Source: an uncultured Bacteroidia bacterium (GTDB taxonomy: Bacteria; Bacteroidota; Bacteroidia; Bacteroidales; UBA932). Taken from it: a DNA stretch of 51,462 nt. The DNA is taken from contig CACYZM010000008.1 of assembly GCA_902778855.1 (NCBI GenBank), positions 1 through 51,462 of the forward strand. Reading direction: 5' to 3'. The position numbers were made by a program, and so were the translations under genes. The notes under the pieces were generated by a model, which searched no databases, was not told the DNA's origin, and saw only the letters and a program-made list of their open reading frames with translations. Positions within the stretch are counted from its first letter, which is position 1. Every line of letters starts with the position of its first letter. This document shows, piece by piece, positions 1 to 6,813 of the stretch.

Positions 1-94
1 GGCATGTATTGCTACACCCGCTGCCCCTCGACTTGCATGTGTTAAGCCTGCCGCTAGCGTTCATCCTGAGCCAGGATCAAACTCTTCATTGTAT
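1..94 (-). rRNA. rrs: 16S ribosomal RNA, 5' end (partial)
   Basis: Read on the minus strand this is the start of a 16S rRNA. It contains the universal 27F priming region (AGAGTTTGATCCTGGCTCAG, plus positions about 66-85), then GATGAACGCTAGCGGC and the AACACATGCAAGTCGAGGGG block. The latter is typical of Bacteroidota. Only the first ~94 bases are present; the gene runs off the left edge. The exact mature 5' end is estimated by analogy with other 16S genes. The sequence fits Bacteroidales, but too little is visible to name a genus. Confidence 0.97.
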
Positions 95-252
95 AATTTC
101 TATATAACTCAAGCTGGATCCTGCAACTTTCAATTCTTTACCAAAAGAATCAACGCTTCGCTCTCTGATTTTACTAAGTAAAATCGGTACTTGCTTGTAC
201 TTGTTTTCTTCCTATTCTTTCAATGAACTGTCGTTTCTTCCGAAACGGGTCG

Positions 253-283
253 CAAAGGTAAGAACCTTTTTTTAATCTGCAAA
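253..283 (-). promoter_or_regulatory. rRNA operon promoter, proximal (P1)
   Basis: On the minus strand TTTG (283-280) is followed after 19 bases by TACCTTTG (260-253). This is a full match to the Bacteroidota primary sigma-factor consensus (TTTG, 19-21 bases, TAnnTTTG). The predicted start, near 247, leaves a leader of about 150 bases before the 16S gene. A-rich tracts lie around the upstream element. Confidence 0.85.
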
Positions 284-364
284 AAAAATTTGATTTTTTT
301 TGCTTGAGGGCCCTGGAGGGCCGTTTTTCTGCGATTCAATCAACTTGCTTCCCGAACGGGACCG

Positions 365-394
365 CAAAGGTAGACATTATTTTGATAAAACAAA
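365..394 (-). promoter_or_regulatory. rRNA operon promoter, distal (P2)
   Basis: A second minus-strand promoter: TTTG (394-391), 18 bases, TACCTTTG (372-365). The bases just downstream of the box resemble those of the proximal promoter (GCGGTCCCGTTCGG against GCGACCCGTTTCGG), so the two look like a duplicated promoter unit 112 bases apart. Its upstream element lies just beyond the 3' end of the small gene at 412-648. The region 95-411 contains no gene; it holds only these two promoters and the rRNA leader. Confidence 0.8.
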
Positions 395-411
395 CTTTTT
401 TTCGACTTTTT

Positions 412-648
412 TTAAAAAAGTTTGGGATAATTGTCGTCAAGCTGCTGCAGGATGTGCGAAATGACGATATCGCGCATGAAAGCGGAGCGGTTGCGCACCG
501 AAAACTTCTCGCAGTACTGGTCGATCAGCGAGAGTTCCCGCTCGTTGAAAAGGATGACCTTGCGGCGGGAGCGGATCAGCCGGGCACGTTCCTCGCTCCG
601 GAATCCCGGAGCGAGGTTGTGCTTCTTCGATTTCTTTTTACGGGCCAT
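412..648 (-). CDS. Small basic ribbon-helix-helix-like protein
   Basis: A 78-residue protein starting at the ATG at 648-646, chosen because the protein then begins MARKKKSKKHN. The longer open frame adds an unlikely Tyr-rich leader. The first ~30 residues are very basic. The rest (VILFNERE, IDQYCEKF, RSAFMRDIVI) has the strand-helix-helix rhythm of MetJ/Arc/CopG ribbon-helix-helix DNA-binding proteins, with the RS-A-x-RD turn seen in many of them. I infer a DNA-binding or relaxosome-accessory-like fold, not a specific function. It lies between ribonuclease G (same strand) and the rRNA promoters, with its stop only 18 bases from the distal promoter's upstream element. Transcription through it could feed into the rRNA operon. 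Confidence 0.75.
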   Translation of the reverse strand: MARKKKSKKHNLAPGFRSEERARLIRSRRKVILFNERELSLIDQYCEKFSVRNRSAFMRDIVISHILQQLDDNYPKLF

Positions 649-674
649 ACCTATATAATAGTAATAGAAATGGG

Positions 675-2222
675 TTATTCGATGGGCTCGCCGTCGGGCT
701 TGCACCACGTGGCCTGCAGGAGCGAGTAGTCGGTATTGCCCTCGATCTTGATCTTGCAGGAATATTTACGGCACCACTTGCGGCGGATGCTGTTGAAACC
801 TTTGGTCAGGTAGGCCTCGAAGATGGGGCTGACCTTGAGCACGAACGAATTCATGCTCCGTTCCTTGACGTAATAGGCGAGCTGGCGCTCGACGGTCTCG
901 TCAAAGAGGATGGTCGGTCCGACCTTGCCCGTACCGTGGCAGGTGGGGCAGACTTCGGCCGTGTTGATCTCCGTGGCGGGACGGACCCGCTGACGCGTGA
1001 TCTGCATCAGGCCGAATTTGGTCAGGGGAAGGACCGTATGCTTCGCACGGTCGCCGGCCATCAGTTCCTGCATATACTTGAAGAGTTGCTGGCGGTGGTT
1101 GCTGTCGTCCATATCGATGAAGTCGATGATGACGATGCCGCCCATGTCGCGCAGGCGCAGTTGGCGCGCGATCTCTTCGGCTGCATTTTTATTGACCTCG
1201 AAAGCGTTGTTTTCCTGGTCTTTCTGTTTGGCGCGGATACCGCTGTTGACATCGATCACGTGGAGGGCTTCCGTGTGTTCGATGATGAGATAGGCGCCCG
1301 ATTTGATGGAAACGATCTTTCCGAAGGAGCCCTTGATCTGGCGGCTCACCTCGAAATGGTCGAGAATCGGTTCGTTGCCTTTGTAGAGTTTGACGATCTT
1401 CTCCTGTTCGGGAGAGATCATCGTCACATAGTCATCGACCTCCTTGTAGACGGACTCGTCGTTGACGTAGATGTTCGTGAACGAGTCGTTGAGCAGGTCG
1501 CGGAGGATGGTGGTGGTCCGGCTGTTTTCCGTGAAAAGCAGCTGGACGCCCTTGTTCTTGGCAATGCAGGGCCAGGAGTCTTCCCATTTCTTGATCAGGC
1601 TCTTGAGCTCCGCATCGAGCACGGCGGCGCGTTTTCCTTCAGCAGCCGTGCGGATGATGACCCCGTAGTTCGGGGGCAGGATGCTGTAAACCAGCCGCTC
1701 CAGTCGTTTTTTCTCCTCGCGGGAGGCAATTTTCTGGGAGATGCTGACCTTGTCGGCGAACGGCAGCAGGACCAGGTTGCGGCCCGCTATCGAAATCTCC
1801 GCCGTCAGGCGCGATCCCTTGGTCGAGATGGGTTCCTTGACAATCTGGACGGCAATCGGCTGCCCCGGTGAGAGGAAGCGTTCGATTTTGCCTTCTTTTT
1901 CCAGAATGTCATCGATCCGGGTATTCCGGTACAGTTGCGTAAAGTCGCTGTTGGCATTGATGCTTCTGACGAAGTGGTCGAATGCCTTGAAGTTCAACCC
2001 CAGATCGAGGTAGTGTACGAAAGCGTCCTTCTCATCGCCGATGTCCACGAAGGCGGCGTTGAGCGACGGCAAGATCTTTTTGACTCGTCCAAGATAGACA
2101 TCTCCCACACTGAAGCCGCGTCCTTCCGTCTTCTCCCGGTTTAGCTCGATCAAGCGTTTGTTCTCGAGCAGGGCGATCGAAATTTCGGACTGGCCTACAT
2201 CAATGATCAGATCTTTGTCCAT
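675..2222 (-). CDS. rng: Ribonuclease G (RNase E/G family)
   Basis: A 515-residue endoribonuclease that processes rRNA precursors and takes part in mRNA decay. It has an S1-like RNA-binding part (about 38-125), the catalytic core with the two metal-binding aspartates in HVIDVNSG (D324) and IIDFIDMDD (D367), and the zinc-link CPTCHG (C425, C428) that joins subunits in RNase E/G. The large C-terminal scaffold of RNase E is absent, so this is the G type. It lies downstream of HU and a 29-residue basic protein on the same strand. A perfect 13-bp hairpin (2241-2270) sits 19 bases before its start codon. No TAnnTTTG box is visible between hairpin and start, so expression may depend on read-through. 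Confidence 0.95.
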   Translation of the reverse strand: MDKDLIIDVGQSEISIALLENKRLIELNREKTEGRGFSVGDVYLGRVKKILPSLNAAFVDIGDEKDAFVHYLDLGLNFKAFDHFVRSINANSDFTQLYRNTRIDDILEKEGKIERFLSPGQPIAVQIVKEPISTKGSRLTAEISIAGRNLVLLPFADKVSISQKIASREEKKRLERLVYSILPPNYGVIIRTAAEGKRAAVLDAELKSLIKKWEDSWPCIAKNKGVQLLFTENSRTTTILRDLLNDSFTNIYVNDESVYKEVDDYVTMISPEQEKIVKLYKGNEPILDHFEVSRQIKGSFGKIVSIKSGAYLIIEHTEALHVIDVNSGIRAKQKDQENNAFEVNKNAAEEIARQLRLRDMGGIVIIDFIDMDDSNHRQQLFKYMQELMAGDRAKHTVLPLTKFGLMQITRQRVRPATEINTAEVCPTCHGTGKVGPTILFDETVERQLAYYVKERSMNSFVLKVSPIFEAYLTKGFNSIRRKWCRKYSCKIKIEGNTDYSLLQATWCKPDGEPIE

Positions 2223-2224
2223 AC

Positions 2225-2270
2225 TTGTAAAAACGAAAATAATCTAAAGCAGAATGCTCTGCTTTAGATT
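2225..2270 (-). terminator. Hairpin terminator or attenuator ahead of rng
   Basis: On the minus strand a perfect 13-bp stem (arms 2270-2258 and 2253-2241, loop of 4) is followed by a T-rich stretch (ATTTTCGTTTTT). It looks like an intrinsic terminator for the HU/mS38-like transcript. It also ends only 19 bases before the rng start codon, so it may control rng. Confidence 0.75.
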
Positions 2271-2300
2271 AATCGGTGGATAAGAGTACCTTAGACAACC

Positions 2301-2390
2301 TTATTTCTTCTTATGTCTGTTCTTGCGCAGGCGTTTCTTACGCTTGTGCGTGGCCATCTTGTGCCTCTTATGCTTCTTTCCGTTAGGCAT
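2301..2390 (-). CDS. 29-residue mS38/COX24-like ribosome-associated protein
   Basis: An ATG at 2390-2388 opens a 29-residue frame ending TAA at 2303-2301. The protein starts MPNGKKHKRHKMATHKRKKR and ends RHKKK, so about two thirds of it is Lys, Arg or His. I recognise the pattern as the tiny AURKAIP1/COX24-domain (mS38-like) protein annotated in many Bacteroidota, which is thought to sit on the small ribosomal subunit. It is too short for most gene callers. It lies 21 bases downstream of HU on the same strand and ahead of the hairpin at 2241-2270, so it is probably co-transcribed with HU. The identification is from memory of the family. Confidence 0.85.
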   Translation of the reverse strand: MPNGKKHKRHKMATHKRKKRLRKNRHKKK

Positions 2391-2411
2391 AATATATATA
2401 ATTTAAAGGGT

Positions 2412-2693
2412 TTACGCTTCTTTGCTCACCTGGGCGATGAAGGTCTTGGCAGGCTTGAAGGCGGGAACATTGTGGGCGGGGATCACGATGGTCGTGTTCT
2501 TGGAGATGTTCCGGGCCGTTTTCTTCGCGCGGGTCTTCACCGTGAAGCTGCCGAAGCCACGGAGATAGACGTTTTCACCGTTGGCCAGCGAGTTTTTCAC
2601 GCTTTCCATGAAGCCTTCCACAACGCCCTGCACCTTAATTCTTTCAACGCCAGTGCTTTTGGCGATTTCGTTTACAATTTCAGCTTTAGTCAT
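2412..2693 (-). CDS. HU-family DNA-binding protein
   Basis: A 93-residue nucleoid protein. The start at MTKAEIV (ATG 2693-2691) is the standard HU start; nine residues further upstream in frame are AT-rich leader. HU hallmarks are the N-terminal dimerisation helices, the RGFGSF turn, and the basic DNA-binding arm ending in a proline-containing tip (IVIPAHNVPAFKPA). It bends and compacts DNA as a dimer. A strong promoter lies about 55 bases upstream, and the mS38-like gene follows at 2390. No anomaly is seen. Confidence 0.95.
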   Translation of the reverse strand: MTKAEIVNEIAKSTGVERIKVQGVVEGFMESVKNSLANGENVYLRGFGSFTVKTRAKKTARNISKNTTIVIPAHNVPAFKPAKTFIAQVSKEA

Positions 2694-2748
2694 AATAATA
2701 ATGTATATTTTAAGTATCAATCAGTTGAGTCCCTTTTTCAAGGGGTTG

Positions 2749-2779
2749 CAAAAATAGGTCTATTTTTTTAATTATCAAA
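2749..2779 (-). promoter_or_regulatory. HU promoter
   Basis: On the minus strand TTTG (2779-2776) is followed by exactly 19 bases and then TATTTTTG (2756-2749), a full match to the Bacteroidota consensus. It lies 55 bases before the HU start codon in an AT-rich patch. The divergent lon gene starts at 2881. I found no equally good box on the plus strand for lon. Confidence 0.85.
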
Positions 2780-2880
2780 AACAAGTGACTATTTTTTTGC
2801 AATTTTGTTTGGCATAACTATTGACCATTTCTACCGCCGGCCCATTTCGGCCGCACTGACTGACATTTTGACACGAAATT

Positions 2881-5301
2881 ATGGACAACAACGATATTTT
2901 GCAGAAGATTTTTGGCGGTTCCGGAAGTGAAGTCAACATCATTCCGGTCATGAACATGGACAACCCGGGCGGCGAGCTCCGCGAAGTGGACCTTCCCCCC
3001 ACCCTGCCCATCCTCCCGCTCAGGAACGCGATTCTATTTCCCAATACGGTCATCCCCGTTACGGTGGGACGGCCCAAATCCATCCAGCTGATCAACGATG
3101 TCTTCCGCAGCGGAAGGCTCCTCGGTGCCGTCACCCAGCGTGACGCCAAGGTGGAAGACCCCACGCCCGACGACATCTTCCCCATCGGTACGCTCGGACG
3201 CATCGTCAAGACCATCGAGATGCCCGACGACACCATCACGGCCATCATCCAGGGCGTCAGGCGCTTCGACATCCGGCGGATCGACATCACCGCCCCCTAT
3301 ATGATGGCGGAAGTAGCCTATCGGCGCGAGATCATTCCCGCCCCGGGCGATGATGACATGGACGCCCTGACCGGTTCGATCAAGGACGCCGCCATCCAGA
3401 TTGTCAAGCTCTCCCCGCACCTCCCCCAGGAAGCGGGCTACGCCATCAAGAACATCGAAGGCTACGACTTCATCGTCAACTTCATCGCCTCGAGCGCCGA
3501 GATCGATCCTCCGACCGACAAGGTGGCCCTCCTGGAGATCGACAGCCTGAAGGAACGCGCCCTCAAGCTGCTCGAACTGCTGGGCAAACACATCGACCTG
3601 CTCAAGATCAAGGACGACATCCAGAAGAAGGTCAAGACCGAGATCGACCAGCAGCAGCGCGAGTATTATCTGAACAACCAGCTCAAGACCATCCAGGAAG
3701 AGCTGGGCATCAACTCGGAAGAGGAAGACCTCACGCAGTTCCGCGCGCGGGCGAAAGACAAGAAATGGTCTGCCAAGGTGGCGGAGATCTTTGAAAAGGA
3801 ACTCCGCAAGCTGGAGCACACCAACCCCAATTCCGCCGACTACAACGTGCAATACGCCTACGTGGACTTCCTGCTGGAACTCCCCTGGGACGAAGTCTCC
3901 GCCGACAACCTCGACATGAAGAACGCGCAGCGGGTCCTCGACGAGGACCACTTCGGCCTCGAGAAGGTCAAGGAGCGCATCATCGAATACCTGGCCGTGC
4001 TCAAGCTCAAGGGCGACATGAAATCGCCCATCCTCTGCCTCTACGGTCCTCCGGGCGTGGGCAAGACCTCGCTCGGCAAATCGATCGCCCGGGCACTGGG
4101 GCGCAAGTACGGACGGATCTCCCTCGGCGGCCTGCACGACGAGTCGGAAATCCGCGGCCATCGCAAGACCTACATCGGCGCCATGCCGGGCCGTATCATC
4201 CAGACCATCAAGCGTGCCGGCACCTCCAACCCCGTCATCGTCCTCGACGAAGTCGACAAGGTGACGGAAGACGTCCACGGCGACCCGGCCTCCGCCCTGC
4301 TGGAAGCACTGGACCCCGAGCAGAATACCACGTTCCACGACAACTACCTCGACATCGACTACGACCTGTCCAAGGTCCTGTTCATCACCACGGCCAACGA
4401 CATCAGCGGCATCCACCCGGCCCTGAAGGACCGTATGGAAATGATCAATGTGTCGGGCTACCTGGCCGAGGAGAAAGTCTCCATCGCCCAGGGCTACCTC
4501 ATCCCGAAGCAGCGCCAGGCGCACGGCCTGGAAGAGAAGGACTTTCAGCTGACGGTCCCGGCCATCGAGACCATCATCGACCAGTACACCCGCGAATCGG
4601 GCGTCCGCGGCCTCGACAAGCAGATCGCCAAGGCGGCCCGCATCACGGCCAAGAAAATCGCGCTCGAAGAGCCCCTGCCTGCGGAGATCGGTCCCGACGA
4701 GGTGAAGGAATACCTCGGCCTGCCGACCAATTTCCACGACATCCAGGAAGGAAACGAGGCGCCCGGCGTCGTCACCGGCCTGGCCTGGACCCAGATGGGC
4801 GGTGAGATCCTCTTCGTGGAGTGCAGCCCGAGCGAAGGCAAGGGCGTGCTCTCGACCACCGGCAACCTGGGCGACGTGATGAAGGAGTCGGTGACCATCG
4901 CCTACCAGTACATCAAGGCCCATCCGGAACTGGCCGGGACGACCGCGGAAGAACTGGCCAAGAAAGACCTCCACGTGCACGTGCCGGAAGGCGCCATCCC
5001 CAAGGACGGCCCTTCGGCCGGCATCACGATGGTCAGTGCCATGGCCTCCGCCCTCCGTGGCAAAGCCATCCGCAGCCACGTGGCCATGACCGGTGAGATC
5101 ACCCTCCGGGGCAAGGTGCTGCCCGTGGGCGGCATCAAGGAGAAAATCCTGGCCGCCAAGCGCGCCGGCGTCAAGACCATCGTCCTGTCGAAAGAGAACG
5201 AGAAAGACGTCAAGGACATCAAGCCCCTGTACGTCGAAGGGCTCGAATTCCACTATGTCGACCGCATCGACGAGGTGCTCGACTTCGTATTCGCAGAATA
5301 G
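2881..5301 (+). CDS. lon: ATP-dependent protease Lon
   Basis: An 806-residue cytoplasmic AAA+ serine protease that degrades misfolded and regulatory proteins. An N-terminal substrate-binding domain (about 40-240) is followed by a coiled region, then the ATPase with Walker [10 protein letters not shown] (389-397) and Walker [10 protein letters not shown]. The C-terminal protease has the catalytic Ser-Lys dyad: S712 in KDGPSAG and K755 in GGIKEKIL. The length is normal for the family. It is transcribed away from HU and followed two bases later by ung, so the two are probably co-transcribed. No clear promoter box or CIRCE-type operator is visible upstream. Confidence 0.98.
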   Translation: MDNNDILQKIFGGSGSEVNIIPVMNMDNPGGELREVDLPPTLPILPLRNAILFPNTVIPVTVGRPKSIQLINDVFRSGRLLGAVTQRDAKVEDPTPDDIFPIGTLGRIVKTIEMPDDTITAIIQGVRRFDIRRIDITAPYMMAEVAYRREIIPAPGDDDMDALTGSIKDAAIQIVKLSPHLPQEAGYAIKNIEGYDFIVNFIASSAEIDPPTDKVALLEIDSLKERALKLLELLGKHIDLLKIKDDIQKKVKTEIDQQQREYYLNNQLKTIQEELGINSEEEDLTQFRARAKDKKWSAKVAEIFEKELRKLEHTNPNSADYNVQYAYVDFLLELPWDEVSADNLDMKNAQRVLDEDHFGLEKVKERIIEYLAVLKLKGDMKSPILCLYGPPGVGKTSLGKSIARALGRKYGRISLGGLHDESEIRGHRKTYIGAMPGRIIQTIKRAGTSNPVIVLDEVDKVTEDVHGDPASALLEALDPEQNTTFHDNYLDIDYDLSKVLFITTANDISGIHPALKDRMEMINVSGYLAEEKVSIAQGYLIPKQRQAHGLEEKDFQLTVPAIETIIDQYTRESGVRGLDKQIAKAARITAKKIALEEPLPAEIGPDEVKEYLGLPTNFHDIQEGNEAPGVVTGLAWTQMGGEILFVECSPSEGKGVLSTTGNLGDVMKESVTIAYQYIKAHPELAGTTAEELAKKDLHVHVPEGAIPKDGPSAGITMVSAMASALRGKAIRSHVAMTGEITLRGKVLPVGGIKEKILAAKRAGVKTIVLSKENEKDVKDIKPLYVEGLEFHYVDRIDEVLDFVFAE

Positions 5302-5303
5302 CC

Positions 5304-5972
5304 ATGGACGTCAAGATCGAAGAAAGCTGGAAGCGCGTCCTCGCGCCCGAGTTTGAAAAGCCCTATTTCCAGGAGCTGGCACGCCAGCTGCACGAAGAAA
5401 AGCGCGCCGGGAGGACCATCTACCCGCCCGGCCCGCTGATTTTCAACGCCTTCAATCTCACACCCTTCGACCAGGTAAAGGTCGTCATCATCGGGCAGGA
5501 TCCCTACCACGGGCCGGGGCAGGCCGAAGGCCTGTCCTTCTCGGTTCCGCACGGCATGCCGCTGCCCCCGTCCCTGGTCAACATCTACAAGGAGATTGAA
5601 ACCGATCTGGGCGTGACGCTCCACAAGGACGGCTCGCTGCGCGGCTGGGCGGAGCAGGGCGTGTTCCTGCTCAACGCCGTGCTGACGGTGCGCGCCGGGC
5701 AGCCCACGTCGCACAGCCGGATCGGCTGGGCCGAGTTCACCGACGCAGTGATCCGCACGCTTTCCGACCAGCGCGAGGGGCTGGTGTTCCTGCTCTGGGG
5801 CAATTTCGCCCGCTCCAAGCGGGAACTGATCGACACCGGCCGCCACACCGTGCTGGAAGCGGCCCACCCGTCCCCGCTTGCGCGGGGGGCGTTTTTCGGG
5901 TGCCGCCACTTCTCCCAGACCAACCGGATTCTTCAGTCTCAAGGACTTGCGCCGATCGACTGGACGAAATGA
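5304..5972 (+). CDS. ung: Uracil-DNA glycosylase (family 1)
   Basis: A 222-residue DNA repair enzyme that removes uracil from DNA. The water-activating loop GQDPYHG (64-70, D66 catalytic) and the minor-groove loop HPSPLARGAF (H188) are both intact, and the length is normal. The ATG lies two bases after the lon stop, which implies co-transcription. A strong terminator follows directly. Confidence 0.98.
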   Translation: MDVKIEESWKRVLAPEFEKPYFQELARQLHEEKRAGRTIYPPGPLIFNAFNLTPFDQVKVVIIGQDPYHGPGQAEGLSFSVPHGMPLPPSLVNIYKEIETDLGVTLHKDGSLRGWAEQGVFLLNAVLTVRAGQPTSHSRIGWAEFTDAVIRTLSDQREGLVFLLWGNFARSKRELIDTGRHTVLEAAHPSPLARGAFFGCRHFSQTNRILQSQGLAPIDWTK

Positions 5973-6003
5973 AAAGTGCCTTTCGGCACTTTTTTTGTTT
6001 TTT
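5972..6003 (+). terminator. Intrinsic terminator after ung
   Basis: AAAAGTGCC, loop TTTC and GGCACTTTT form a stem followed by a run of seven T's and more T-rich sequence. It starts at the ung stop codon and ends the lon-ung transcript. Confidence 0.9.
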
Positions 6004-6026
6004 TCCCGCCTGTATGTTTTTTTTTA

Positions 6027-6034
6027 TAAATTTG
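6027..6034 (+). promoter_or_regulatory. Promoter box for the 6.1-15.2 kb operon
   Basis: TAAATTTG matches the Bacteroidota TAnnTTTG box, 60 bases before the start of the OmpA-family gene. No TTTG is seen at the right distance upstream, where the DNA is the T-rich tail of the terminator. The upstream element is therefore unsupported. Confidence 0.6.
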
Positions 6035-6094
6035 TATGATTGTTCGAGTGAAAAACACGATAATCATACATAAACCATTAATCAATCTACTACC

Positions 6095-6784
6095 ATGAAA
6101 AAAGTTTTAGTAGCCCTCATCTGCACGGCCCTCGTTCTTTCCGGCTGTGGCAACATGTCCAATCTGGCCAAAGGTACCGCCATCGGCGGCGGTTCCGGCG
6201 CAGCCCTCGGTGCCGGTGTCGGCGCCCTGATCGGTAAGGATGGCAAGAGCACGGCCATCGGCGCAGCCATCGGTACGGCTGTCGGCGCCGGCGTCGGTGC
6301 CCTGATCGGCAACAAGATGGACAAGAAGGCCGCCGAACTGGCCGCCGCCATGGAAGACGCCAACATCGAAGTGGTGACCGACGCCAACGACCTGAAGGCC
6401 GTCAAGGTGACCCTCGAAAGCGGTATCCTCTTCAACACCAGCAGCTCCACGCTGAACGAAACCTCGAAGATCGCCCTCAAGAAGTTCGCTGCCAACATGG
6501 CCGACATGCCCGACACGGACCTGACCATCCTCGGCCACACCGACAACACCGGTTCCCCCGAGTACAATGACAAGCTTTCCGTGCAGCGCGCCGCTTCCGT
6601 GGCTTCTTACCTGCAGAACTGCGGCATGTCGATCGACCGCATGACGATCGAAGGCCGTTCGTTCCACGAGCCCGTGGCTGACAACAGCACGAAGGAAGGC
6701 CGTCTCCAGAACCGCCGCGTCGAAATCTACATCACCGCCAACGAGAAGATGATCGACCAGGCCCAGAAGGGTACGCTCAACTAA
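6095..6784 (+). CDS. OmpA-family lipoprotein with glycine-zipper region
   Basis: 229 residues. A lipoprotein signal ends at LSGC (C18). Residues about 28-75 form two glycine-zipper segments (GAALGAGVGALIG, GTAVGAGVGALIG), which can insert in or pack against membrane. Residues about 95-220 are an OmpA C-terminal domain with the peptidoglycan-binding pattern LGHTDNTGS and the closing NRRVEIYI. The expected role is anchoring the outer membrane to peptidoglycan, like YiaD/Pal-type proteins. It is the first gene of a tight plus-strand series and is followed after 29 bases by the TMEM43-like gene. Confidence 0.93.
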   Translation: MKKVLVALICTALVLSGCGNMSNLAKGTAIGGGSGAALGAGVGALIGKDGKSTAIGAAIGTAVGAGVGALIGNKMDKKAAELAAAMEDANIEVVTDANDLKAVKVTLESGILFNTSSSTLNETSKIALKKFAANMADMPDTDLTILGHTDNTGSPEYNDKLSVQRAASVASYLQNCGMSIDRMTIEGRSFHEPVADNSTKEGRLQNRRVEIYITANEKMIDQAQKGTLN

Positions 6785-6813
6785 ATCACTGACCGCCCAC
6801 TGACTTAAACGTT

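Noticed and set aside
3034-5253. Very long open frame on the minus strand opposite lon
   Set aside because: It is the antisense shadow of a GC-rich gene: low-complexity Asp/Val/Leu/Gly/Arg composition, no domain signatures, and the plus strand encodes an intact Lon.
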